Part shown: positions 11,261 through 23,539 of the stretch, one piece after another
Numbering within the stretch: the stretch's first letter is position 1
Layout: each line of letters starts with the position of its first letter
The notes under the pieces: model-generated
What the model was told of the DNA's origin: nothing
What the model saw: only the letters and a program-made list of their open reading frames with translations
Databases searched by the model: none
Position numbers and translations under genes: made by a program
From: Diphasiastrum complanatum
Taxonomy: Eukaryota; Streptophyta; Lycopodiopsida; Lycopodiales; Lycopodiaceae
Direction of reading: 5' to 3'
DNA length: 64,000 nucleotides
NCBI GenBank assembly: GCA_029204225.1
Contig: CM055113.1
Location: forward strand, 22,267,605-22,331,604

Positions 11261-12926
11261 AATCTAAAGACAACTCTCAAAATCTCATTTTACTTACATT
11301 GTTAGGGTGATTTTACCGTAGGTGCAATTTAATTTGTTGGCCCTTTCCAAGACGTGCAACATACCACTCATTTTTCACACTTGACTGGTAGCAATTAAAT
11401 GGATTGCTGCAAATTGATTGGCTAGTCTGATTCTCTCTCATGCCATTGGTCCATTTCTCTTAAGATGCACCTGGCAACTCAACATGCTAGGGAATGTCCA
11501 CATATCCAAAAACCCCTTTCACTTGCCGCTAAGTTGCAAAGAACCGTGCCACACTATGTGCGACGTGGTAGCAACTCGAGATAAGTGCGAAAAGGGAGAA
11601 GGCTTGTATTTTTTGAATGGGGACCAATGGGAGAACTCCATTTTAAATGAAGTGCTTGCCATGCACTCCAATGTTAAATCACCCTTCGTTTTTAACATTG
11701 TTACCTTCTAAATTAATCAACTAAGTTTGTTGCCAAATATTGTATATACTAAAATTTGTCGTAAATTTTTGTTTGCAAATAATATTGGCTATGAATGCAC
11801 CTCACATGCCTAGACTCTCAAATTTTCCCTAGTATCAAATTTTTTTCTACTTGGTCACCTCCCTCATCTACAACAAATTGTTTCGCCAAAATTTTAACAT
11901 GAATTTCCATATCACTAATATAATTATTTAGGCATGGCCTATGACCCCCTTGTAAGCACATAACAATTTATAATTGTGCAGATTTAGGCATTGTTGTGCT
12001 CATTTTACAATGTACACATTTCAAGTGATGCAATTAAATATTCATAACAATGATACAATGTAGAACAACAACATTGATAACAATCTCAGAAATTCCAAGA
12101 CACAAAATAATTACACTAGGATCAAACATCCATACTAGAAGACTTGCGGTTTGAAATACTCTTACAATTTTTTGTTGAAGATAATTCTCTACACTAGCAA
12201 ACTACAACCAAATGCCCAACATCTTTCAAATTTTTCTCAAAATTTAATTTTGAAAAACAGAATATCAAAAAGGCCCTATTTCATTCTTAGATAACGGTGA
12301 TTTTTTGTAGCACCAACTTTTGGTCTCAAGTTTCCACTAACTCAAGTCCTCAAGTTTGAGTTCATACTCCATCTCTTAGCATGTTGGTTGAGATTTTTGT
12401 GTGGTTGTTGAGATCTTTGCATTGGGCTTGCCCTTCAAGATATGAAATTGTGGAAGACCACCCATCATAGTTGTTGGAGTCCCTTTGCCTTATAGTTGTT
12501 GTTGCCTACCTCTCAAAGCCGTCGTGTTTGGCCTTGTACTTAGCAATGAATCTAATTCTAAATTGTCCTTTGAGGTGTAATGTGCACGTTGTGGTTAATG
12601 ATGAGTCTAATTGTAGGTTTCCCTTCGAGGCCTAATCCACATGTTCTAAACGGTGGTGCTAGTAGGATTGAAATGCAAAATGATAAAAGTTAGATTTTAG
12701 TTTTGCTTCCATTCCAAAAGGAGAATGTCACATCATGTGCCACATAGTGATAAGTTAATCTATTGCAGGCCACTGAAGTTGCAACGACTTATTGGTGCAC
12801 ATTGTTTGAAATAGGCCTTAGAAGTGAAAGGACAAATCTATATATTCACAAATCTTAACAGAAGCAGTACCAAGATATGTCAATAATTTTGTGTGCAAAC
12901 ATCATGTGTGGCCATAATTTGGAGAC

Positions 12927-12976
<50 letters not shown>

Positions 12977-13512
12977 GGTCCTTAAGAAGCAAGGATATCT
13001 ACAATAGCTCAAAGATTGTTAATATCAAAACAACCAACTAGATACTATTTTATAATGGACAAATATACACTCATAAGGTGTCAGATGTTTTTACTCCTTG
13101 TCCCATTTGTAAATATCTATGACAACTGAAAATGTGAGTTTATGGTTGTAATTAATGGATATAGAACATTCAAGGTCGTGCTTAGCTTATGGAGGTACTG
13201 GGTCTGTATGTAGCAAAGGCTAGGTGGAGATGTAGTAGCCAAATCCTACAATGTTTAGGAGTGCCATCCATGTAATTATTGTGTAATTCAATGAACCTTG
13301 AATATTGTGGAATTCCATATGTTGTTTGATAGATAAGACAGAGTCGAACATAAGGCTCAAGCTTTCAAATGATCAACATGTAGGAAGTTGTTTTGACTTA
13401 TCTCTTACAAACTTCCATACGTCATCAAACATAGTTTCGCCTCCACTAAGTGAATTTTATTTTAAACATCTTTAATAATACAAACTGAAATACCTTATAT
13501 GAGTTGAAATTC
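11261..13512. other. Intergenic, no gene recognised
   Basis: About 2.2 kb without a supported gene. A 97-codon open frame at 11418-11711 has no family features I recognise. A (TA)n microsatellite sits at 12936-12972. Confidence 0.4.
12936..12972. repeat. (TA)n microsatellite
   Basis: An uninterrupted alternating TA tract of 37 bases. Confidence 0.9.
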
Positions 13513-13860
13513 TGTTAGGATCTAGCGCAGTATGCAGATCACATCACACAATCACCATAGCCACTCCTCACAAGCTCTCAAAGATGGCACAACAAAAGTT
13601 AATATATTACAAAGAAACATTGTACATATAGAGTATTCACAAATTGCATGAAAAGGCAGGTGTCCTAAAATTGGCCTACCACCTGTCAAACTAAGGTCGG
13701 GCCCAATATGGCCAAATTCGACCGACAAACTTGGGACATGCCCCCAAGTATAGCAAGTACTGTAAATAACTTTGTATAGGCTAATTCTTCCTAAGTGTGG
13801 CTACTTGGCTAACCCAAGTAGCCGGCTACGGGATCAGTGCCTGATCAATGTATCCTAACA
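13513..13860. mobile_element. Possible solo LTR or TRIM-like unit
   Basis: The 348-bp segment starts TGTTAGGAT and ends ATCCTAACA, a perfect 9-bp terminal inverted repeat with the TG...CA ends typical of LTRs. The flanking five bases do not match (AATTC left, GGTCA right), so a target duplication is not visible. This lowers confidence that it is a simple solo LTR. There is no primer site after it and no coding sequence. Confidence 0.4.
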
Positions 13861-15352
13861 GGTCACGTCCCGATCACAACCATCCATATACAGTAAACCA
13901 AATAAACTGTACAGTAATTACATCATCAAATTTAGAGCTTATACTAATGAATCAGATCAAAACTAATTTCTAACTATATGAACACAATCTTCTAGTGTGT
14001 ATTTGCAAATTTTCTTAGATTTAATCAAGCGAATTGAAAGCGTGACTCACCACAAAGGCATAATAAGACATTAGATTCACCTCTAATGTCATAGAAACAT
14101 TCCATACTAGTTTTTAAAATTGATTTCCAGCAAACCCTAACATGTATCATTTCTTTTATTATCATTATGCTCAAAGACACTAATACTTTAAGTGTCTGAT
14201 AGAACTTTCTTATGTGATGGCCAATCTTAACTCATAAAAATTGTATGAAATGATAATTTCCATGAGCAATTAGGTTTCACACATCCATTAGCAATTGCTT
14301 AGCATATTTATGAGGCAAATTAAAGACCTATTGGGTAGACCTATGCAATAATGCACTAGCTATATTTGAGAAGATCATAAATCCACTTATTAAACATGCT
14401 AAAAGCATCGAAATGAAGCACATATACTGGATACTAGAGTCTTTGACTTGAATCCTTTCATTCTTAAAGCATTTGAAAGACAACAAGCAAGCTATGTACA
14501 AGACAATCACTCTTTAGATTCAAGTTAATATGAGATGAATGTAATACCATACTTCACCTCACTTCTATACATTGACCCAAACTCGGCATAATCCGTTTTC
14601 CATTTAAAGAAAAATGACATTCACGAGCAAACATGACCTCCTCACAAGATTCACTTACGACTAATATTCAGGTTGGCGCTTACGTATTTTGGTTGCTTCT
14701 ACACAAATGGCAAATTTACTTCAATTCTCACTGAATGGGTTAGCATTTTAAGAAGCTACTAATGGCATCACAAATAGATTTTTCACATTTTGGAAGCTAG
14801 GATTGGTTTGAACTAGCTCTAACTATGATGCCTTAGCATATAGAATCATTGTTTGCCATAAATACTGTCGAAACCCTCGATTGTGGTAATGAAATTCTTA
14901 GCATATTAGGGATTGATAACCTAAGATGCTCTTAAAAGCACATGGATTTGTGCAAGAACCACTACATTCATAGGGATTGGAATGACATGGATTTGCCCTA
15001 ATCCTATTGTGGATGATAGGATACACACATGTAGTGTATTTCTTCAAAATAAGACACGATTAGGTTTTAAAATAAGTAAAACAAGAAGATAGCTGACGGA
15101 CTCTTGGAAGCATGGATATGCTCAAGAGTTACAAGAATCGTGGGGCTAACTATTTGTTTCATGGCAGTTACAAGTATTGGTATGGCATGGATTTGCCCCA
15201 TATACTAATGTACTAATCCAAACTACTACTTGTTTGTGATTTGCAAAATATGTTGTACAACTAGTGTTCAATGCATAACTAATGATTGAGTATAAAGATA
15301 AGGACCAATACCAATATACTGATCAATATGGCAGATGCCCTTATACGGTGAG
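13861..15352. other. Intergenic, no gene recognised
   Basis: About 1.5 kb of AT-rich DNA between the possible solo LTR and the copia unit. Open frames are short and show no motif. Confidence 0.4.
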
Positions 15353-15357
15353 GATAT

Positions 15358-16139
15358 TGTTGAAAATAAAAAATCATCTATCTTGACTTTTGGCTATGAT
15401 AAAGTTTTTTCTGCATGTATGTATCCATATTGAAAATGCCAAATTTAGCCTAGAGGAAACTCGAGCTACATGGTTATATGAGATCTAGTTGGTCAAGTAC
15501 AACATGCATATAGAAGTTTGGCATAGAAATGTCAATTATAGGCTTGTAGAAACATGAGTCATATCACATGCAAAGGTTGTAAGTGTTCCAAAGTGACATG
15601 CAAAGCATGCACAAAGTGTAATGGACACATGCATAGTGATTTGGACAATTCTAGTTTAGAAATTGCCACATGGTAAAAGTAGGTTGATAGATATGCATGT
15701 AAAGTGACATATGTCACTAGTTTGTTAGTTTGCACTTTTAGATGTGGAACAAAGTAGATGAATGCTAGCTCTACCTTGAGCTATTCCATCCACCATAAAT
15801 GTTGAGGGTCTCACAAATTTTGATGATGAACCAAGCATTGAAGCTACTTCTTGTCAACTTGGATCTTTAACCTTGTATGCTTGAATTTTGCACTCTCTCT
15901 CTCTAACTCACGGAGGAAGATATGCTGATGCATTAATTTCTTTGTACTTTCATCATTCTTTATGAAAGTAACTATTCTTTGATTACCAGCATGCTAGATT
16001 GTGGTTTAGTCATAAATTCTTGAACGAGATCTTGATACTCAATCTAGAATTAGGTTATGTGCTAAACACAAAGCTTAATAAAGATCATTCACAATTGGAA
16101 TTGGCATTCCACACGTGTGAAACTTTTGGATTTTCATCA
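15358..16139 (+). repeat. 5' LTR of the copia element
   Basis: 782 bp, TG...CA ends, aligning to the 3' LTR almost end to end with scattered substitutions and small indels, roughly 5 percent by eye. It is followed directly by the primer-binding site. Confidence 0.9.
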
Positions 16140-16152
16140 TGGTGTTAGAGCC
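16140..16152 (+). other. Primer-binding site, initiator-Met tRNA type
   Basis: TGGTGTTAGAGCC directly after the 5' LTR. The plant copia consensus is TGGTATCAGAGCC, complementary to the 3' end of initiator methionine tRNA. Two positions differ. Confidence 0.8.
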
Positions 16153-16917
16153 AAATTAAGCTTTGCATGCTATTATCATTGTAGGTGTAAGAAATTTTGA
16201 GTGCTATTCACGCAAGGAAGTTGTTTTTCACTTTTCTCTACCTTTTCCTAGAAAAGTGTTTGGATCAAAGAGGTTAGGATCAAGTTTTTCAAACCAAAAC
16301 TGGAATTGTACAAAATTCTAGAATTTTGCACGTGTGAAAATTAGTATATTTCAGACCTCTTTATTTCCTTTATTATAGGTCCAAAGACATTGATCTTATA
16401 GCTTGATGGAAAGCTATGAGGTATACTTTCCATAGCAATTGTTCTCAGATCAATTTGATGTGTCTATCTTGAGTTATGAGATCATAAAGAAGGATAGGAA
16501 GAGTTCGAAAATCCAAGTGATCACTTTTTTATTTGATTCAAATTTTGCTTGTCAGGTTCGCAATCCAGTTCTTGTGTATATGAATCCAACAAACTTGAGA
16601 TCTAGACAAAGTTTTGAGTCAGTTATTAATTGCTTCAATCAATTTGATTATTTTTTGAATCAATTGGCTTTGAATAGTTCACAAGTGTAAAGAACCAAAA
16701 TTTGTCTATACTCCAATTCAAGTTGAGAGGATGATCTAGTTTGCTTTGTATTGGTGGAATATTTGAGACCTATCTCAAATTCAGTTGCAAGATTTCACAT
16801 AGGATTTGGTAGTACACCTTTTTTGAAAATTCCTATAGTGAGAAGTGTAGCAACATCTAGTTTATCAAGAACAAGCTCAAACATGTTGTTGTCCATTTAC
16901 AAGTAGTCTTCACAATA

Positions 16918-17349
16918 ATGGCTTCAGTAGGAGGATATCTCTTAGAAACAAGTGAAAGACTAAGTACCTCCAATTATTCAATCTGGAAGGTTAGGTAGGA
17001 GTCTATTCTTATACTCCAAGACGTAATGGATATAGTACTTGGTATTGAGGAGGAGCCTCAGGCTCAACTTGAAATACCAAAATCTAAGAAGAGAGCTAGG
17101 ATGGCTTTACATTTCATTAAGATGAATGTATCTAATGAAATTCTAAGAGAGATAGGTTCTTTCACCATTGCCAAAGAAGCTTGGGATGCACTTAAGTCAA
17201 TTTGTGAAGCTAAGAATACTTCTTGAATTCTCACTCTTAGAAATTAGATTTTTCAAAGTTTTCAAAGAAGTGAGGAGAGTGCATCAAATTATGTTCTAAG
17301 AGTAAAAGATTTTCATAGAGAGCTTGCTTGTGTTGGTGTCACAATCACA
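16918..17349 (+). pseudogene. Copia gag (UBN2-type) remnant
   Basis: From the ATG at 16918 the frame reads MASVGGYLLETSERL, then meets TAG near 16996. It continues through a long open part (17026-17226) with IAKEAWDALKSI, the typical UBN2/Retrotran_gag motif. Further stops follow, then ASNYVLRVKDFHRELA. The same order is seen in the antisense gag at 50053-50700. Homology ends near 17350, where the nested insert begins. Confidence 0.85.
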
Positions 17350-17780
17350 ATAACATATCGCGCAGATTCCGACGTGGGCATCTAACGTATGTTCAAAAAT
17401 TTCATAATCTGTCACAATAAAAAATCCGAAAATCAGAGTCCGGTGATCGGGAAATATGGGCGGCAACCAATTTTTGAAAGGCAAGTCAGAATCCAACATG
17501 TCGGATTCTGACATGCAGACGTGGATATGACTTGCCATAGTTTAATATATATATATATATATATGTGTAATCCGACGAGGACGTCAGAATCCGACGGACG
17601 TCGAAATCCGACGTCCACGTCGGCAATCCATAAAGTCTATCCACGACATCTGGCACGTGTTGTCTGAGCCTGAGTGGGCACAGACGTCAGATTTTGACGT
17701 GTTTGGAGGATGGCAACATCTGACGTCTGTTTCAATCATCAAATTCGTGCGATCCAGCACGTTCTCTCTCACTTTGTTTT
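17350..17780. repeat. GACGTC/ATCCGACG subterminal-type repeat block
   Basis: Words such as ATCCGACG, GACGTC and AATCTGACGTC recur in both orientations more than ten times, with a (TA)n run at 17540-17564. Dense short repeats of mixed orientation are typical of subterminal regions of CACTA elements, and CACTA coding remnants lie further inside the same insert. No matching CACTA terminus was found, so the link is inference. Confidence 0.5.
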
Positions 17781-18105
17781 TTGCAGATTTGAGCGTCTTT
17801 GGAGCGATTGAAGGCGATTGAAGACCAGTGCTTGAGGGCTTGAAGATTAATGCTTGAGGGTGCTTGAAGATCAGTGCTTGAAGATCATTGTTTGAAGTTG
17901 GTGCTTGATTTTTGTTTGTTTGAGGTTGGTGTTTGTTTGTTTGTTTTAAGAAGAGATAGAGAGATTTTTTATAGTGTTTATAATAGATTGTTAGAATTAT
18001 TTAAGAGTGTTTAACATTTTGCATAGATGTAGAATTTAAGATGATAGATAAATACATAATCTATGGTAGTAATAGATTGTTAGATTTATATTTATTTAGG
18101 ACTAA

Positions 18106-18106
18106 G

Positions 18107-18193
<87 letters not shown>
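18106..18193. repeat. (AG)n microsatellite at LINE 3' end
   Basis: About 88 bases of uninterrupted AG. On the minus strand it is a (CT)n tract directly following the reverse transcriptase remnant, so it may be that element's 3' tail. Confidence 0.9.
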
Positions 18194-18196
<3 letters not shown>

Positions 18197-19275
18197 GTCG
18201 CTTAACGAACTGACCATTGGGATATGAAAGGATTCTGAACCCATCAAGTGACCCAGAATATCTGATAAAGTATTATCGAAATCTTGTAGCAAAGCCAAAA
18301 CATGAAGAGAGGGAGGAACACATCGTAGAATATAACTTGGCCGTTGAGCGAAGCTTTGAGTGAGAATTCCTAGAGCAACTTGAGCATTGCCAAGCTTTGG
18401 TAGCAGATCAACGTGACGAAGATGCGCGCCCAAAGTGTGTAATGCAAAGAGGAAGCCACAAAATCCGAGAAACCTATAGGAATACCAAGCACTCTAATCC
18501 CATCAACCGGAGTATTGAAACCTGTAGGTAAAGGGAGCTCAGGAAGGAGGCCCTGAGGACACCAAGCAACGCACTTAGAGGGATTGACAGTGAGGCCCAA
18601 AGCCGAAAGTTGCTGAGAGAAATGTAGGAAAGCCAGAAAGATGTCATTAGCAGGTCCCACAATATGCGTGTCATCAACAATAGAGGGAAACAAACAAGAA
18701 GGAAAAGCAGCAGAAGAAGCACGCAATTCCCCAAAGTGTGCCAAAGCAAAAAGAACACCACCCAAGGGATCATCTTGTCTGATACCATCAGCAGACAAGA
18801 TAACCGAAACATCACCTGAGCGAGAAGCATGACTGAAATACGGGATGAGCTGAGCGAGAGGACCGTGAGCCACACGAAGTTCTTGGAAAATGGCCCCCCG
18901 AAAAACATAATTGAAAGCATTTTTAACATCCACCTGAAGGACAACTCAATCTGGATGAAGATCCAAGGTAGCACGCAAAGCATGTATGACTGTCTCGCAA
19001 CCTCCAGGAGTAGCACAACCAGACTGATGAGGAAATAGGTGGTCATGAAAATTGTCACAAAGCTGAAAACCAAGAGCCCTAGAAACCAATCTATATAAAA
19101 CCTCTCCAACAGCAATGGGATGCACTCCACCGCCAGACTTATCCAAGGCTATCAAACGAACAACACCAAGAATACGAGCAATAGAAAGAGAAATACGGCC
19201 ACATGCTACGGAAGAGCAAACTTGAAAGACCATATTGACAGGTAAAGATCCAACCGCTGCTTCCGAAGATTCCAA
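18194..19275 (-). pseudogene. Non-LTR (LINE-like) reverse transcriptase fragment
   Basis: On the minus strand 19275-18946 begins with an upstream RT part (GVVRLIALDKSGGGVHPIAV) that passes by frameshift near 18950 into 18933-18370. That part has the catalytic region DVKNAFNYVFR, the QDDPLGGVLFAL block (usually QGDPLG) and the VDDTHIVGP motif carrying the paired aspartates. A further frameshift near 18430 leads into LLPKLGNAQVALGILTQSFA (18433-18200). Endonuclease and N-terminal parts are missing. It is an internally frameshifted, 5'-truncated remnant nested in the copia element and ending at the (AG)n tract. Confidence 0.8.
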
Positions 19276-20240
19276 AAATTAGTATGAAGCCTCCTTGTTG
19301 GCCAACAAGACCCTCCTACGAATCCTGTAGGCTTTGCTTTTCAGTAGAATGAGTTTTCAAAGACTAATGCCAGTGACTGGTTGTCCTACAATCTGTCCTG
19401 ACCCATTTATAGCTCTAACTGTATGCTTGCTTATTCAAATATGAAGAAATCTAGCTGCGATAGGTCGTCCTACTATCGAAAATCAGCTCCATGATCACCA
19501 CTATTGTCGCAAAGCCTTCAACTCTTTCTACTCCAGGTTTACAGCTTTCCATTCTTTCTTACAAAGCGGGAAGACCCCAAATTACTATATTCTAATCTCA
19601 ATCTACTGATTTCTAGCCCCAGAGTACTGATTCTATCACAATCTGCTAAAATCAGACCCCAAATTATTGATCTCTAACTCCAATACACTAATTCCTGGTC
19701 GACAATTGCTAACATCACTTGATCGGGTCTGGCCGCTGAAGCAACAAGGGTTTTCACCCAAAGAGCCTGATATCTTTCTCTATACATAACAGTTTTTTGT
19801 GAAATCAAACTGTGTAGGAGGAAGATTCCCTGTGCGAATCAGTCCGTAGGTGTCCGCTGGTGTGAAGTGTGCTTCATAAGATGCTCCTAACTGGTCATTT
19901 CAAAAAGCGGAAAGCTATGATGTAGGAATCAACCAACGTAGACAACACCATCAATGCTGCATAACACTCAGAACTGGATGGATGTAGCAACTGAAACGAT
20001 TTCCAGATGATAAAATCCCACGTTGCGATCAAAAGAAAAGCTACTGCTACTACTGCTTCTGGTTTGCCATCGTTGGCAGTTGAAAACTGGGATGCAGCTC
20101 TGAGTTCTCTGTGATTTGAAACTTGAAAGTGAAGGAGTTTTTTGTCAGGATCGCAAATCAAGGAGTTTTATCTGAGGATCGCGGTTCGCGAGGGCACAAC
20201 ACTCCCTCCAGTCTCTCTTCCCACACCATTTCTTTGTTTT
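19276..20240. other. No gene recognised, interior of nested insert
   Basis: About 1 kb between the LINE fragment and the 27-30 bp tandem repeat. Open frames are short and lack motifs. Confidence 0.35.
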
Positions 20241-20241
20241 C

Positions 20242-20394
20242 CATCAGTCGAATCACCTCTCAACATGTCATCAGTCGAATCACCTCTCATCAACGCGTCA
20301 TCAGCCGAAACCACCTCTCAACACTTCATCAGCCGAATCACCTCTCAAAGCTCCATCACCCGAATCACCTCTCAACGCTTCATCAGTCGAATCC
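20242..20394. repeat. 27-30 bp tandem repeat, six units
   Basis: Units of the form CATCAGTCGAATCACCTCTC plus 7-10 variable bases follow each other six times. They create Ser/His-rich open frames in several phases that are not genes. Confidence 0.85.
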
Positions 20395-20553
20395 AAAAAA
20401 AACAATATTACACTAACCTTCCATCCACATCTGCAACAAATTCCCATTCTAATTCGGTCACTTCTTCTCTGTTTTTGAATGCTTTTAGCATCGTATCAAA
20501 AACCCATTCACGAGAGCATTTTGAAGGTGAAGGCCTCAAAGGTTCGTCGTTCT

Positions 20554-21615
20554 TCATTTCAATGTTATGTTTCTTTCCTTTTTGGCTTCTTTATACCTTG
20601 AAATCCACTTTTCCATTTGTCCACAATTATATAATATGAATGTGTCAATTTTCTCCTTTAATTTAGGTGAAAGTCTTTTTTGCACACCATTTTCTTGTCG
20701 TACTTCACCCTTAACACGTTCATCTTCTTCTTCACACCACATTTTTGGACTTGTAGGATGCATTTGTGAGATTATTTCGGTGATATAAAACAAAGATTCC
20801 TGTACAAGTCAACTTTCTGCAATGCTACCTTTAGGTATCACATTTTCTTTCGGAAGTATTCGATGCAACAACCTAAAAAAAGAGCAATGTGAGTTGTTAG
20901 AAAAGAAAAAAAATTAACTTAATGTAAATACGCTATAAAGTATAATAGTTGTGTTATGCGTTAAGTACCCAAATAAAGATGTCATGCTATGATCACTCCA
21001 TTTGTATGTTTCTTGAAGGTTTAAAATAAGAATTGACGTAGCTAGTCTCAAATGGATGCTCCAGGATGTAGAGGAGTGTCTGCCTCCTTGAGCAATAGAA
21101 TCTTGTCTTCATCCATCTCAAATTGTTCGTGATCTCTAATTTCATTAGAAGATGCATGCATATCATCATTCTCATTTGTTTCAAAGTAGGATTCAAACAT
21201 GTTGTGCATTGCTTCATTGTATTGCACCTCATCATCATAATCATTAGAATCAAGTTGATTATTTTTTTTTTCCAATTGCGTTTGCCTCTTTAATTTGTTT
21301 CATTCTTTGTTTTCTCATGTCTATCAAAACTTGACGTTGATTGTAATTAAACACGGATGGATCAACTCCGTGGAATGGCATTCGATGTATTGGCTACACA
21401 CATGAAACAAATTCCATAAGTGACATATATAGATTGACGAAGATTATAATAAAAAAACAATCATATAAAATTAACAAATCTCAATGTCTTTCAAATTTGA
21501 TGGTTGACCTTCTTCTTTTCGTCCAAACTTCCACAAATGATTTTCAACAATGCGTCTTTCACACATCTTTTGTCCATCACACTTGAGGCATGTGCACCAT
21601 ATTTTATTTTGAAAA
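20554..21615 (-). pseudogene. CACTA (En/Spm) transposase remnant, antisense
   Basis: Three blocks in transposase order on the minus strand. 21615-21481 gives WCTCLKC...RRIVENHLWKFG, like the Transpos_assoc domain with its paired cysteines and HL motif. 21275-20990 is acidic and ends in LLLKEADTPLHPGAS, the start of the TNP2 domain (typically LL-EA-PLYPGC). 20793-20554 gives LKEKIDTFILYNCGQMEKWI, the segment after DUF4218. The same segment occurs at 44536-44769. The catalytic middle of TNP2 is gone and the blocks are separated by stops. Confidence 0.7.
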
Positions 21616-22025
21616 TAATTTCTCTACGAGAAACAAAAATCAAGTACATGTCACTTTAGCACAATATGAACAAGAAATTACTTACCCTATTAACTTGAAT
21701 AGTGTCTTCATCGCTAGACTGATCTGAATGTAATTCATCTCATTGTGATAAACTACATATATGCACAAGTACAAAACACAAATAGCATAAAATTATTGTA
21801 TGACTCTAATGTTTTAATTTTTAGATAGTACTATTCTTATACATTGTCGCTTATATGATTCTTTTGCATCTTGGTGCAGGCTCGAGCTCTACACACATAT
21901 CTCTCTTCTTTTGTTAACACAGGTATGAAAGTCCCACTCCAATATGCATTAAAGTTCTGTAATCGATTTTTTTTCTACTTCATTTCAATATATTAGGGTT
22001 TATTGTAATGTATTTTATGTTGCAA

Positions 22026-22780
22026 TGGTGAAAGCTCAAGAGACTGTTAAAAATTTATATGAATCATTAACTCCCTCACAAGCAGCCGCGACTCTCGCCT
22101 CCACCAAAGAGTCATCCACAAATCCTTATTATGATGTGGATCCTCAAGGTAATTGCCAATAGAAAAGGGAGGGTGGTTTTGGACCGACTCTATTCTTTAT
22201 GCTAACGTCATTTTGGTGACAGATTATTTAGTAAATGGTCCGAACAACCTGCCGCCGATAACGACATGTTATTGGTACCCTTCATGACGAATTCCAACAA
22301 GAAGAGAAATTCGAGGAGAAGGAAATTCATAAGCATTTGAGCATCGTCGTGATATGGCATGATGAGCTTATAGGAACAAGCAATCCAAGCCCTCTTGGTG
22401 TTCAAGAAATGATTGGAACCGTCTAAAAGTGGATGAACGAACACCAAATAAATACAGGATTCAAAAAGATGTTGCGGCCGCTAGGATGCATGGGATAGGC
22501 AATCCTAGGTTGGGCTCGAGCGGAAAGGCGAGATTGCAAGCAAGCATGGTAAGTGAACTTACATTACTCTTATAGTTTATCTTTGATTTCATTTTTTAAT
22601 ATGCATTATGACTAGCTGCTTCAACGTAGCCCTAAATTAATTTCTACTTAAATTGAATGCATGGATAGTTGGCGGACTGTGGACGTCTGCCAACTAAGGA
22701 GGAATACGAATTTGCCTACAAGGAATCGTACGACGCATTAGTCGACAAACTAAAGAGTGAGGGTCATCCTCCAAATATAA
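22026..22780 (+). pseudogene. CACTA companion gene, Transposase_24-like exons, copy 1
   Basis: Exon-like parts: 22026-22148 (MVKAQETVKNLYESL..., then GTAATT); about 22380-22548, with SRNDWNRLKV and NPRLGSSGKARLQASM followed by GTAAGT; and about 22669-22780, with CGRLPTKEEYEFAYKESYDA and LVDKLK. The order W-S-(K/R)NDW, NP..(Y/F)..Q, LGS.GKA, then GR-P-T..Y..LVD matches 46598-47046 exon by exon. It resembles the Ptta/En/Spm 'Transposase_24' domain of the accessory CACTA protein. The first join is uncertain and frames are broken between 22150 and 22350. Confidence 0.6.
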
Positions 22781-23179
22781 GTACTAGTTTTTGTATTTAT
22801 ACTAATGTGGTTTGTATTCTGACGTAACTTTTATTTAATTTAATACGATCAAGCATTACATATTAATGTAGTTTGTTTGCTTGTGTTCATGCAGATTGGA
22901 CGTCATGACGCGTAGATTAGGTTTATAAATTTTAATTGATGTTAGATCTAGAAAGACTCATGCGACATGAAAGCACCAATTTTGTAATACATTGATTCAT
23001 ATTATGAAAATATTATTATTGCAAATGATCGTGCTATATTGCCATTGCTTTTATATGTGCAATGTTCTTTTTTCAAAAATTGCAATGTCAAATTTAGAGA
23101 TGTTGTGGATTGACGTAATAACCAACTAAGAAATTAAAACAAGTAATGAGAAAAAAAATTATGTCGTTGACCAATTGTA

Positions 23180-23475
23180 TAGAGAATTTCCAGTCCCCTC
23201 CCCTGATTTGGAATTTGACCGAATATGGATGGGACGACGCATGGGAAGCGTCATGAGCCACTACAAATCGGAGATCCGAGATGCGGTGAGAGCTAACAAA
23301 TCTAGGCCATACAACGTGCACAAGGACGATTGAAAGTTTGCAAAGAAAGAATTTTGAGAAAATCCAGATCGTTTCAAGCAACAAAGAGAAGCAGCTAAGC
23401 AGCGAATGGAGACGGCAGGGCCCTCGCACCTGGGCAGTGGTGGCCAAGGTTCTTTTCATGCCCGTAAGTCTCGAG
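23180..23475 (+). pseudogene. CACTA companion gene, second Transposase_24-like copy
   Basis: Translation from about 23187 gives EFPVPSPDLEFDRIWMGRRM, then a KDD followed by TGA where Trp is expected. It continues through a second stop to ENPDRFKQQREAAKQRM and HLGSGGQGSFHAR, and a GTAAGT donor-like site follows. This is a second copy of the exon at 22380-22548, about 0.9 kb downstream on the same strand and independently decayed. Confidence 0.6.
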
Positions 23476-23539
23476 CCACCCATAAATTGAACTTGTTTTT
23501 GTCATAATTTATATTTTATTTGTGGATTTGTTTAAATTA

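Noticed and set aside
11418-11711. 97-codon open frame as a gene
   Set aside because: No domain, signal or conserved motif seen, and similar random frames occur throughout the AT-rich region.
20242-20394. Possible CRISPR-like array of six regular repeats
   Set aside because: Units have no unique spacers of constant length, the DNA is eukaryotic, and the repeat is a simple degenerate tandem array.
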